Shown here piece after piece: positions 44,014 to 52,017 of a DNA stretch of 64,000 nt. The notes under the pieces were generated by a model, which worked only from the letters and a program-made list of their open reading frames with translations, made no database searches and had not been told where the DNA came from. The stretch spans positions 62,001-126,000 of the forward strand of contig NZ_FOXH01000007.1 of assembly GCF_900115665.1 (NCBI RefSeq), written 5' to 3'. A program made the position numbers and the translations under genes. Numbering within the stretch: the first letter of the stretch is position 1; every line of letters starts with the position of its first letter. This stretch comes from Pseudarcicella hirudinis. Lineage in GTDB: Bacteria; Bacteroidota; Bacteroidia; Cytophagales; Spirosomataceae.

Positions 44014-45219
44014 ATGAGTTCGACAGCATTGCTCGCAGATCGTATTAATGCATTGGAAGAGTCTTCGACTCTGGGGATGACCAAAAAAGCCCGGGAGCTC
44101 GCGGCACTTGGACACAAGGTTATCAGTCTTTCAGTTGGTGAACCAGACTTTAAAACCCCACAACACATTTGCGAAGCAGCCAAGAAAGCAATTGATGATG
44201 GCTTTCATGGCTATTCGCCGGTAGCAGGTTATCCAGACCTTCGTAAAGCAATTGCTGATAAGCTCAAACGTGATAATAACCTTGATTGGGCTCCGGAAAA
44301 TATCGTTGTTTCAACTGGGGCTAAACATTCTCTGGCTAACGTTATTTCAACTTTGGTAAATCCGGGAGAAGAAGTGATCATTTTTGCTCCTTACTGGGTT
44401 TCTTACTCTGAAATGGTGAAATTAGCCGACGGAAAATCTGTTATTCTGGATGGTGCTTTTGAAAACAATTTCAAAGTTACTGCTCAACAATTTGAAGCTG
44501 CTATTACCGACAAAACCAAATTGGTTATGTTCGCTTCTCCTAATAACCCGACAGGTTCTGTTTACAGCGAAGCTGAATTGAGAGAAATTGCTGCCGTTGT
44601 AGCAAAACACCCTGACATCTTTGTTCTTGCTGATGAGATTTATGAATATATCAATTTCACAGAGGCCGGTCATTTCTCAATCGGTTCTATTCCTGAAATC
44701 AAAGACCAGGTTATTACTGTAAATGGTGTGGCGAAAGGCCATGCAATGACTGGCTGGAGGATTGGTTTTATCGCTGCTGCAAAATGGATTGCTGATGGTG
44801 TTGAGAAATTGCAGGGTCAGGTTACTTCAGGAACTAACTCTATTGCTCAGAAAGCTGCCACTGCTGCCTTTAATGGTCCGCTGACGGAAGCTTATAAAAT
44901 GAAGGAGGCTTACCTTCGTCGTCGTGATCTCGTAGTAGGTTTATTGCGTGAAATTCCTGGCTTCAAAGTAAACATGCCGGATGGCGCTTTTTATGCTTTC
45001 CCTGACATTTCTGCATGTTTTGGAAAATCTGACGGAACAACAACAATCAAGGATTCAGATGATTTCTGTACCTGGCTGCTTGCCAAATCTTTTGTAGCAA
45101 CAGTTGCAGGATCTGGTTTCGGTGCACCAAACTGTATCAGAATTTCTACTGCTGCGGCAGATGAACAACTGGTAGAGGCTTGTGAGCGTATCAAAGCTGC
45201 CGTTGCAACCTTGAAATAA
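44014..45219 (+). CDS. class I PLP aminotransferase, aspartate/AAT-like
   Basis: The 401-residue enzyme has the standard class I aminotransferase order: SVGEPDFKTPQHI, YSPVAGYPDLRKAIA, STGAKHSLANV, FAPYWVSY, SPNNPTGSVYS, LADEIYEYI, the Schiff-base lysine in NGVAKGHAMTGWRIGF and a C-terminal CIRIS arginine. It most resembles bacterial aspartate (AspB/AspC-like, Ib subgroup) aminotransferases; prephenate and aromatic activities occur in the same group. It should interconvert aspartate and oxaloacetate with 2-oxoglutarate/glutamate in the cytosol. It has its own strong promoter, a palindrome at the transcription start and a double terminator, so it is a single-gene unit. Confidence 0.93.
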   Translation: MSSTALLADRINALEESSTLGMTKKARELAALGHKVISLSVGEPDFKTPQHICEAAKKAIDDGFHGYSPVAGYPDLRKAIADKLKRDNNLDWAPENIVVSTGAKHSLANVISTLVNPGEEVIIFAPYWVSYSEMVKLADGKSVILDGAFENNFKVTAQQFEAAITDKTKLVMFASPNNPTGSVYSEAELREIAAVVAKHPDIFVLADEIYEYINFTEAGHFSIGSIPEIKDQVITVNGVAKGHAMTGWRIGFIAAAKWIADGVEKLQGQVTSGTNSIAQKAATAAFNGPLTEAYKMKEAYLRRRDLVVGLLREIPGFKVNMPDGAFYAFPDISACFGKSDGTTTIKDSDDFCTWLLAKSFVATVAGSGFGAPNCIRISTAAADEQLVEACERIKAAVATLK

Positions 45220-45229
45220 TGCATATTCC

Positions 45230-45294
45230 GACCTAAACACTTTTATAATCATTTGTCTGAAAAATTGATATAAACGGTGTTTAGGTCTTTTTTT
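45230..45294 (+). terminator. first of two tandem terminators of the aminotransferase gene
   Basis: An 11-bp stem (45230-45240 with 45277-45287) encloses a second 6-bp stem (45242-45247 with 45269-45274), and is followed by seven T. It starts 11 bases after the stop codon. Confidence 0.85.
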
Positions 45295-45297
45295 GAG

Positions 45298-45335
45298 AAA
45301 TCCCGCCGGAATCAGATTCCTGCGGGATTTTATTT
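45298..45335 (+). terminator. second tandem terminator of the aminotransferase gene
   Basis: A GC-rich stem (45299-45311 with 45317-45329, one mismatch) and a 5-base loop are followed by TTTATTTTTC. It begins only a few bases after the first terminator. Confidence 0.85.
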
Positions 45336-45415
45336 TTCTTTCATCCATTCAGATTTTTATAATTTTAGGAAAAAATAGCTCAAATCAATAAAAGACCGTT
45401 CCGGTTTTCTTACGA

Positions 45416-46660
45416 ATGAAAATTCTCCATACTGCCGACTGGCATTTAGGCAAACGGCTCGATACTTTTTCAAGGCTTGAAGAACAGAAAGAAGTTCTTC
45501 AGGAAATCTGTGAAATTGCTGAAAATGAAATGGTTGATGCAGTGATTGTTGCGGGTGATCTGTTTGATAATTTCAATCCCTCTTCCGAAGCTACAGAATT
45601 ACTTTACAGCACCTTACACCGGCTTTCAAATCAGGGAAAAAGAGCTGTAATTGCTATTGCCGGAAATCATGACTCTCCGGAAAGAATTGAGGTTCCGGAT
45701 GCCCTTGCAAGAGCCTGCGGAATTATTTTTGCCGGATTTCCCAATACTGAAATTACTCCTTTTTCCACCCAGGCAGGTGTTTCGGTAACCAAAACAGACA
45801 AAGGTTTTATAGAACTGAAACTTCCGGATTGTGAATTTCCACTGAGGCTCATTCTGACACCTTATGCCAATGAACTGAGGTTAAAGACTTTTTTAGGAGT
45901 AGAAGATTCTGAAGATTCTTTGAGAATACATTTACAAAATCATTGGGAGGCTTTGGCTTCCAGGTATTTTGATACAGAGGGAGTCAATATCCTTGCTGCT
46001 CACCTCTATCTGATGAAAAAGGGCGACAGTAATCCACCTGAAGAACCTGAGGACGAGAAGCCTATTCTTCATGTAGGAGGAGCCTCGGTTATTTTCTCGG
46101 AAAATATTCCTGCACAAACTCAGTATGTAGCACTGGGTCATTTGCATCGTTATCAGGTGGTTGACAGGAACCCCTGTCCGATTGTATATTCAAGCAGCCC
46201 GCTGGCTTATAGTTTTTCGGAAGCAAATCAAACAAAATTTGTCTCGATTTTATCAGCTAAACCAAATGAACCCATTGATTTTCATAAAGTTGCACTAAAA
46301 AAAGGAAAAAAACTGCTCCGTCAAAAATTTGAACAGGTTGAAGATGCCTTAGACTGGCTGAATCAAAATCAGGAGGCTCTTGTACAAATTACCATGGTTA
46401 CAACCTCATATCTGGAATCGGCTGATAAGAAAAGACTGATGGATGCGCATCCATTTATGATGCCGATTATTCCGGAGATTAAAAAGAAAAAAAATACAGA
46501 AGATGAGGACGTAAATCCATTGTCGGAGCTCGAAAGCAAATCTATGGAGGAGCTTTTTTCAGATTATTTCAGAAATAGCAAAGAGGGGAAAGGTCAATCT
46601 CCTAGTGAATCTGTGTTAAGTCTTTTCAGAGAAATCCTGGCATTAGAGGAAGAGAAATAA
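45416..46660 (+). CDS. sbcD: exonuclease subunit SbcD (Mre11-type nuclease)
   Basis: The 414-residue protein is an Mre11/SbcD calcineurin-type phosphoesterase: LHTADWHLGKRLD, VIVAGDLFDNFNPS, IAGNHDSPER, a LAAHLYL and YVALGHLHRYQ give the metal-binding Asp, His and Asn residues. The C-terminal half forms the capping domain used to hold the SbcC coiled-coil ATPase. SbcD with SbcC cleaves DNA ends and hairpins. Normally sbcC follows directly; here the next gene is on the opposite strand, so sbcD is alone in this window. The protein itself looks complete. Confidence 0.95.
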   Translation: MKILHTADWHLGKRLDTFSRLEEQKEVLQEICEIAENEMVDAVIVAGDLFDNFNPSSEATELLYSTLHRLSNQGKRAVIAIAGNHDSPERIEVPDALARACGIIFAGFPNTEITPFSTQAGVSVTKTDKGFIELKLPDCEFPLRLILTPYANELRLKTFLGVEDSEDSLRIHLQNHWEALASRYFDTEGVNILAAHLYLMKKGDSNPPEEPEDEKPILHVGGASVIFSENIPAQTQYVALGHLHRYQVVDRNPCPIVYSSSPLAYSFSEANQTKFVSILSAKPNEPIDFHKVALKKGKKLLRQKFEQVEDALDWLNQNQEALVQITMVTTSYLESADKKRLMDAHPFMMPIIPEIKKKKNTEDEDVNPLSELESKSMEELFSDYFRNSKEGKGQSPSESVLSLFREILALEEEK

Positions 46661-46664
46661 AATT

Positions 46665-46696
46665 CCGGGGAAGAATATGCATTTATTCTTCCCCGG
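46665..46696. terminator. bidirectional terminator
   Basis: A 13-bp perfect stem (46665-46677 with 46684-46696) with a 6-base loop, between sbcD and the convergent small gene. Confidence 0.9.
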
Positions 46697-46723
46697 TTTC
46701 AACAAATTTCTTTCAGATTCGGC

Positions 46724-46909
46724 TTACTTTGGCATATCAGACTTAGCCAGAGAATCTTTGCGTAAAGAATCCTCTTTCATCCTTTCCAGTCTTTGTTTCT
46801 TTTTATTCCAGGGTGCAGTCGTATTCATCCCCATCTGAAAGGCCAGAACAGCCATTATGATCGTAAAAATGATCAATACATATCTGAAAATTTTCTGATT
46901 CTTATTCAT
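46724..46909 (-). CDS. small single-helix membrane protein
   Basis: The ATG at 46909 gives 61 residues; an in-frame upstream extension to 46945 is basic and less likely. It has one membrane helix (about 8-29, YVLIIFTIIMAVLAFQMGM) and a charged Lys/Arg/Glu C-terminal tail (KKKQRLERMKEDSLRKDSLAK). Small proteins of this form are widespread in Cytophagales next to sixA-like genes. No function is known. It follows sixA on the same strand, 63 bases downstream. Confidence 0.65.
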   Translation of the reverse strand: MNKNQKIFRYVLIIFTIIMAVLAFQMGMNTTAPWNKKKQRLERMKEDSLRKDSLAKSDMPK

Positions 46910-46972
46910 AATTTTTATTGACGGTCTCCGTCCGTTCTTCCTCAAATAATCTTTCTGATTTTTCAGTCAAAA

Positions 46973-47479
46973 TTAATCAAATTTCACTCCTAAAATCGAA
47001 TCCGGGGAGTCATAAAACAATCTTGTACCCGTTCTTTTTGAAACTTCTGCCCAGGAAAGGTTTTCAAACGACATACCAATCACAGCACAGGTAGGCATTG
47101 AGCCGAATTCTTCATGACAAAGGTATTCTGCGAAATAAGAAATACTGGGATTATGCCCCACCAGCATCACAGAATCATATTTTTCCTCAATATTGTTTAC
47201 CGCACTCAGATAATTCTTCGTGGCACTTTCATAAAGTAATTCATCTGTTTTCATAATCTCTTTGGGCAGGCCCAATTGTTCTATAAAGATTCTGGCAGTC
47301 ATTTGGGTCCGTTCTGAATGAGACGTAATAACCTGTTGTATCCCTTGCATTCTCGCAGATAAATGCCTTGACATACGGGTAGCATCAATCATTCCATTGG
47401 GAGTGAGAGGGCGGTAGAGGTCAGGACTAACCGAATCGGAAGCCTGAGCGTGGCGAACAAGGTAAAGTGTCTTTGTCAT
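46973..47479 (-). CDS. sixA: SixA-like histidine phosphatase
   Basis: The 168-residue protein belongs to the histidine phosphatase branch with SixA: LVRHAQAS (catalytic His10 and Arg9), a second arginine region SHSERTQMTARI and the second histidine in MLVGHNPSISYF. SixA proteins remove phosphate from phosphohistidine residues in signalling or phosphotransfer proteins; the actual target in this organism is unknown. Length is normal. It lies between the small membrane gene and the gamma carbonic anhydrase gene, all leftward. Confidence 0.85.
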   Translation of the reverse strand: MTKTLYLVRHAQASDSVSPDLYRPLTPNGMIDATRMSRHLSARMQGIQQVITSHSERTQMTARIFIEQLGLPKEIMKTDELLYESATKNYLSAVNNIEEKYDSVMLVGHNPSISYFAEYLCHEEFGSMPTCAVIGMSFENLSWAEVSKRTGTRLFYDSPDSILGVKFD

Positions 47480-47602
47480 ATGATGGTTAATTTTGAAAGA
47501 TCCGGAATTTCGTAAATGTAAGAGATTTCCTCAGGATTGATCCTACCAGAAAATAAATGAAAATGCCCGATTTTAATCTGCAGAACAATATTTTTCAGTT
47601 TT

Positions 47603-48088
47603 TTACTCCAATAAAGGAAATTCTCCTGACAAATGTCGTTTCGCCATTTCTACATAATGTTCAGAACTTTGTTTTAATCTTTCTGCCTGTTCAGGCGTTA
47701 ATTGCCTGATTACTTTGGCAGGGGCGCCTACTGCCAGCGAATAGTCCGGAATTTCCATCCCTTCCGTAACCAAAGCATGGGCTCCGATGATACAGAATTT
47801 CCCGACTTTTGCTTTATTAAGAATAGTAGCTCTCATGCCTATCAATGAAAAATCATCAACAGTTGCTCCATGAACAATTGCTCCGTGCCCGATGGTTACA
47901 TCATGTCCGATTCTTGAAGGGTCTCCCGGATCAGCATGTATAACGGCTGTATCCTGGATATTTGTTCTGTTTCCGATAGTAATTTCTTCCACATCAGCTC
48001 TGATCACCGCTCCATACCAGACAGAAACATCCTCTCCCAGGGTAACTTTACCCATCACACTGGCGTTTTTAGCAATAAAATTTGGCAT
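47603..48088 (-). CDS. gamma-class carbonic anhydrase-like hexapeptide protein
   Basis: The 161-residue protein consists of left-handed beta-helix hexapeptide repeats (VMGKVTLGEDVSVWYGAVIRAD, ITIGNRTNIQDTAVIHAD, IGHDVTIGHGAIVHG) and a C-terminal helix. The three zinc-ligand-like histidines occur as IHAD, IGHG and VHG, as in gamma carbonic anhydrases of the CamH/YrdA type. Members may hydrate CO2, or may be inactive assembly factors; sequence cannot tell these apart. Length is typical. The region upstream has two small hairpins with no explained role. Confidence 0.87.
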   Translation of the reverse strand: MPNFIAKNASVMGKVTLGEDVSVWYGAVIRADVEEITIGNRTNIQDTAVIHADPGDPSRIGHDVTIGHGAIVHGATVDDFSLIGMRATILNKAKVGKFCIIGAHALVTEGMEIPDYSLAVGAPAKVIRQLTPEQAERLKQSSEHYVEMAKRHLSGEFPLLE

Positions 48089-48560
48089 ATTTTACGGATT
48101 TTAATACTTGCCGTAAATATAATGACAAAAGCAAAAACCCGAAGTAACGGCTCCGGGTTTAATTGACAAAGTTTCAGCGGTGCACTTTGTCGTGTCGGGA
48201 ATACTTATACGTTTTCTCCGTTATCGTTTTAAGTTTTGGCTATTTTTGGATGAAAATCCGGACAAAAGTATTGAAGTAAATAGGGTTGAGATATTTTGCC
48301 TTAAATAATGTACAAAAGATTAAGGCCGGAGATTGATTATTGATAGTTTTTAAACGACCGGATTGCTTTAAATATTGTATCTTATTCAGGTAGCATATGA
48401 AAAGTCAAAAGATTTCAGCTCTCAGGTTTGTATCAGATTTTATCCGGTTATTTTCCGGTTTAAAATAATCCGTTGAAAATCTTTATTTTCAGGCTTTAAT
48501 TTTTCGTTTCACATAAATTTCAGAGCCAGTCAGGTTTACTCTTTAACTATCAGGGATTTT
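48089..48560. other. intergenic region with two unexplained hairpins
   Basis: No protein gene is evident in these 472 bases. They hold a terminator-like hairpin (48135-48141 with 48154-48160; leftward tail TTTTTGCTTTTG) and an 8-bp inverted repeat (48165-48172 with 48184-48191), and a TACTTTTG (-7 type) reading at 48270-48263 on the minus strand. No minus-strand gene lies upstream of the terminator-like hairpin, so its role is open. Confidence 0.5.
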
Positions 48561-49094
48561 ATGCAAAAATCATTGGAAGCCTATCAATTCAAGGCCGGAG
48601 AAGTAATAGCTTCTATCGGTGCCGGGGGAGGAATCTGGGAAATAGGCTTTGCCACCTTTCACGAAAATTTAACATTTTTCATTCAGGACATCAATCCTCT
48701 TTTTTTAAACCAGGAAGAAATTGATGCAGGAATTTCTTACTATGAAAAACTAACACAAAAGCCTGTTTCCGGGCAATTTATTCCTGTAATCGGGGATGAG
48801 AAAAACACTAATCTCCCTTCAGGAATATTTGACAAAGTACTAATAATCAACTCTTTTCATGAGTTTACGCAACCTCTTGAAATACTTAAAGAAATCAGGA
48901 GAATTCTAAAACCGGGCGGATTCCTTTTTATTGATGAAAGCCTGGCGAAAGTGCCGGGGGAACTGCACGAAGGCTGTAATATGCGCTTATTTACCGAAGC
49001 CGAATTAATTGATTTTGTACAAAAAAGTAATTTTTCTCTCCACAAAATCACGGAAAGAGAATCCTTTGTCAAAATTTTTGCTTTTAGTTCTTAA
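48561..49094 (+). CDS. class I SAM-dependent methyltransferase
   Basis: The 177-residue protein has a Rossmann methyltransferase core: VIASIGAGGGIWEIGFA is the SAM-binding motif I, FIQDINPLFL corresponds to motif II (acidic Asp in QDINP), LIINSFHEF is motif IV-like and RRILKPGGFLFIDE is the post-III strand. It is short, with no extra substrate-binding domain, so the target (small molecule, protein or nucleic acid) is not predictable. Its stop codon TAA is the first three bases of the -7 box of the downstream udk gene. No operon partner. Confidence 0.78.
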   Translation: MQKSLEAYQFKAGEVIASIGAGGGIWEIGFATFHENLTFFIQDINPLFLNQEEIDAGISYYEKLTQKPVSGQFIPVIGDEKNTNLPSGIFDKVLIINSFHEFTQPLEILKEIRRILKPGGFLFIDESLAKVPGELHEGCNMRLFTEAELIDFVQKSNFSLHKITERESFVKIFAFSS

Positions 49095-49099
49095 CTTTG
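49065..49099 (+). promoter_or_regulatory. promoter of udk inside the preceding gene end
   Basis: TTTG at 49065-49068 and TAACTTTG at 49092-49099 are separated by 23 bases. The -7 box begins at the stop codon of the methyltransferase gene, so the promoter is embedded in its 3' end. Confidence 0.6.
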
Positions 49100-49191
49100 T
49101 AAAAAAAATTTGGGGTTTATTGAAAATTGCGCCTGCAGTGTGATTGTTAACTCACGCAATAATATTTCCAAGACAATTATAAACACATCTA

Positions 49192-49818
49192 ATGACCAAC
49201 GACCAAAGACCCTTTATTGTAGGCATCACTGGTGGCAGTGCTTCGGGTAAAACATTATTCCTCAAACAACTTCTTGCTGCTCTTCCCGAAGAAGCAATTT
49301 GTCTGCTTTCCCAGGACAATTACTATCGTCCGTTGGATCAACAAATTAAGGATGAAAATGGGGTGGAAAACTTTGACCTGCCGGAATCAATGGATGATGA
49401 GGCTCTGGCTAATGACATCAAAAAATTGTTAAACTGGGAGATTGTTGAAAAAAAGGAATATACCTTTAATAATAAGAATATCGTTCCGAAAATGTTAAGA
49501 TTTGAGCCCAAACCCATCATTGTGGTAGAAGGTATCTTTGTTTTTCATTATCCGGAAGTAGCAAAACTGATTGACCTCAAGGTATTTATTGACGCCAAAA
49601 ATAAAATCAAGCTGAACAGAAGAATTAAGCGGGACAACGAAGAGAGAGGATATGATTTAATGGACGTAATGTACCGCTGGAAAAATCATGTGCAGCCAAC
49701 TTACAAAAAATACATCAGACCTTACAAAAAGATGTGTGACATCGTGATTCCTAATAATGAGAATTTCCAGAAAGGCTTAAATGTTCTGGTATATTATCTG
49801 AGATCACATATTCATTAA
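49192..49818 (+). CDS. udk: uridine kinase
   Basis: The 208-residue protein is a P-loop nucleoside kinase: GITGGSASGKTLFLKQL (Walker A), CLLSQDNYYRPLDQQ, NFDLPESMDDEAL, FVEGIFVF-like IVVEGIFVFHYPEV and NRRIKRDNEERGYD. These are features of uridine/cytidine kinases that salvage pyrimidine ribonucleosides to monophosphates with ATP or GTP. Length is typical. Phosphoribulokinase is a relative, but the DNYYRP and IVVEG segments favour uridine kinase. The gene ends at an inverted repeat shared with nadB. Confidence 0.93.
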   Translation: MTNDQRPFIVGITGGSASGKTLFLKQLLAALPEEAICLLSQDNYYRPLDQQIKDENGVENFDLPESMDDEALANDIKKLLNWEIVEKKEYTFNNKNIVPKMLRFEPKPIIVVEGIFVFHYPEVAKLIDLKVFIDAKNKIKLNRRIKRDNEERGYDLMDVMYRWKNHVQPTYKKYIRPYKKMCDIVIPNNENFQKGLNVLVYYLRSHIH

Positions 49819-49831
49819 GCTTTTTTGATAA

Positions 49832-49875
49832 GGTTTGTGAGATACAGCACTTCCGTGGTTTGTATCTCACAAACC
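49832..49875. terminator. inverted repeat between convergent udk and nadB
   Basis: A 15-bp perfect stem (49832-49846 with 49861-49875) with a 14-base loop. T-runs are weak on both sides, so terminator function is likely but not certain. Confidence 0.6.
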
Positions 49876-49892
49876 ATCAAAACCCAAGAGAA

Positions 49893-51476
49893 TTATTTAA
49901 TATTATCAAGGTTGTAATGTAAGCCTCTGTTTTCTTTCTGCGCAATTGCCTGCTTGATAATCAGATATGCCACATTTATCATATTTCTCAATTCACAGAT
50001 TCTTACTGAAACCTTTGATTGTCTGTAAAGTTCTTCATGTTCGATAAATATCAATTCCAAACGATCATAAGCCCGTTTCAAACGACGGTTTGTCCGAACA
50101 ATACCAACATAGTTACTCATAATTGATTCCAGTTCTCTGGTCATTTCAGTTACCAGAACCAATTCTTCAGGATGGGTAGTTCCTTCATCATTCCAGTCAG
50201 GGATATTATCTGGTAACGGATTATTCCCGAATTCTTCAATCGTCTTCAGAAAAGCCCGGTCAGCATATACGATTGCTTCCAGCAATGAATTGGAAGCCAA
50301 CCTGTTAGCACCGTGCAAACCTGTACTTGAGCATTCTCCGGCTGCATAAAGGAAATTGATTGTAGTCTGCCCCCATTCATTTACCTTTATACCTCCGCAT
50401 AAATAATGCTGAGCCGGAACTACCGGAATCATATCATTTCCTGTAATATCTAATCCCAGATTATCTTTACAGTAACTATAAATCATTGGAAAATGATGTT
50501 TAAAATCCTCCGCTTCCAGATGACGGGTATCCAGATAAACATGATCTACCCCATTCTTTTTCATTTCAGAGTCAATGGCACGAGCCACAATATCACGGGG
50601 AGCCAGCGATAATCTTGGATCATACTTTTCCATAAAAGTACTTTCATCCTTATTCTTCAAAATTCCGCCATGCCCTCTGACTGCTTCTGAGATAAGAAAA
50701 GAAGGTTTTTTGCCAGGCTGATATAGAGAAGTAGGATGAAACTGAATAAATTCCATACCTGTAACCAGGGCCTTTGCCCGGTAAGCCATAGAAATCCCGT
50801 CTCCTGTAGCAATTGTGGGGTTGGTTGTGGATTGGTAAACCTGTCCGATTCCGCCGGTTGCCAGCAAAGTAGTTTTGGATAAAAACGTTTCCACTTTACC
50901 GGTATAAGTATTCAATACATAAGCACCGAAGCATCTTTTATCCGGTGTATCCTTGGTGAGCTTCACTCCCAGATGATGCTGGGTTATCAGATCAATGGCA
51001 AAGTAATGTGTGAAGAAATCCACTGATTTAAAAGACTTTACTTTAGCCAGTAATGCCCGTTCAATTTCATTTCCGGTTGAATCTTTATGATGCAGAATCC
51101 TGAAATCGGAATGGCCGCCTTCTTTTACCAGATCATAAGAACCATCCTGCTTCTTATCGAATTCCGTACCATAGTCAATGAGCTCCTGTAATCGTTCAGG
51201 AGCTTCCTTTACTACAATTTCAACTACATGACGGTCAGACAAAAAGTCTCCGGCAATCATGGTATCCTCAATATGCTTCTGAAAAGAATCTTCTTCATTC
51301 CAAACCGTTGCAATTCCGCCCTGTGCATATTTGGTATTACTTTCTTCAGCAATGGTTTTAGTCAGAATCGCAATTTTTACGTCCTGACCTTTGTCTTCAA
51401 AATGTTGTGCGAGTTTAGCTGTGTAGGAAAGTCCTGCAATCCCTGAGCCTATCACTAAAAAATCATATTTAGGCAT
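49893..51476 (-). CDS. nadB: L-aspartate oxidase
   Basis: The 527-residue flavoenzyme makes iminoaspartate for NAD synthesis. Motifs: FLVIGSGIAGLSYTAKLA (FAD), NTKYAQGGIATVW (typical NadB), EGGHSDFRILHHKD, LLATGGIGQVYQSTTNPTIATGDG, QFHPTSLYQPG, the AQHYLCGGIKVNEWGQT histidine/arginine site and LYAAGECSSTGLHGANRLASNSLLEAIV. Relatives include succinate dehydrogenase flavoprotein subunits, but the full set here is NadB-specific. The C-terminal helical part is normal. NadA and NadC, its partners, are not in the window. Confidence 0.96.
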   Translation of the reverse strand: MPKYDFLVIGSGIAGLSYTAKLAQHFEDKGQDVKIAILTKTIAEESNTKYAQGGIATVWNEEDSFQKHIEDTMIAGDFLSDRHVVEIVVKEAPERLQELIDYGTEFDKKQDGSYDLVKEGGHSDFRILHHKDSTGNEIERALLAKVKSFKSVDFFTHYFAIDLITQHHLGVKLTKDTPDKRCFGAYVLNTYTGKVETFLSKTTLLATGGIGQVYQSTTNPTIATGDGISMAYRAKALVTGMEFIQFHPTSLYQPGKKPSFLISEAVRGHGGILKNKDESTFMEKYDPRLSLAPRDIVARAIDSEMKKNGVDHVYLDTRHLEAEDFKHHFPMIYSYCKDNLGLDITGNDMIPVVPAQHYLCGGIKVNEWGQTTINFLYAAGECSSTGLHGANRLASNSLLEAIVYADRAFLKTIEEFGNNPLPDNIPDWNDEGTTHPEELVLVTEMTRELESIMSNYVGIVRTNRRLKRAYDRLELIFIEHEELYRQSKVSVRICELRNMINVAYLIIKQAIAQKENRGLHYNLDNIK

Positions 51477-52017
51477 CTTTAAGTCGTCTGAAAAGTTAAT
51501 ATCTGGTCAGTGCAAAGCAGTACAACTCTCTTTCAATAACCTGATATATTTGATAAAAGCCTTAAAATTAATCATTAGTCTGAAAGCTAAAGCAATTAAG
51601 CAGAAAAAACTTAATTTATGTTTAAAGCTCCCGGGTAGTGTAATTGCTTTTTCGCTTTTAGAAATATGAAGATTGTTTTTCAATAAACCATGTTGGCACA
51701 TATTTCATGAATTTTCTCAGTTTTCGATTGGTTTCAAACCTGTATTTAAAAATTTATACACCTTAAAACAAATTGAGTTTAACAGTTAATGTCTTAAAAC
51801 GGCCTAATTATTAAGTTTTTCTGACCCCAGCTTCATTAATCAGTACTTAGTTAGTAATTTAGTACTTTCAAAATGTAACCTCTTTCATTAAAACTTAACA
51901 GAGATTTAAACCAGGCCTAACATATATTTTATCAGCATATTAAAGCCATTTCCCCTGATTATCCGGTTGCAGAATTTCCTGGTTTCAGAGGCATTTAAAC
52001 AAACTAATATTTAATTT
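51477..52017. other. intergenic region before the coiled-coil genes
   Basis: Most of these 541 bases show no gene. There is a 9-bp inverted repeat (51589-51597 with 51642-51650), two AGTACT palindromes about 19 bases apart near 51842 and 51861, and AT-rich sequence. No TAnnTTTG promoter with a matching -33 was found for the gene at 52018. Confidence 0.5.

Noticed and set aside
51507-51701. A 64-codon minus-strand frame with one hydrophobic stretch upstream of nadB
   Set aside because: No signal, no family resemblance, unclear start and overlap with an inverted repeat; AT-rich sequence often gives such frames.
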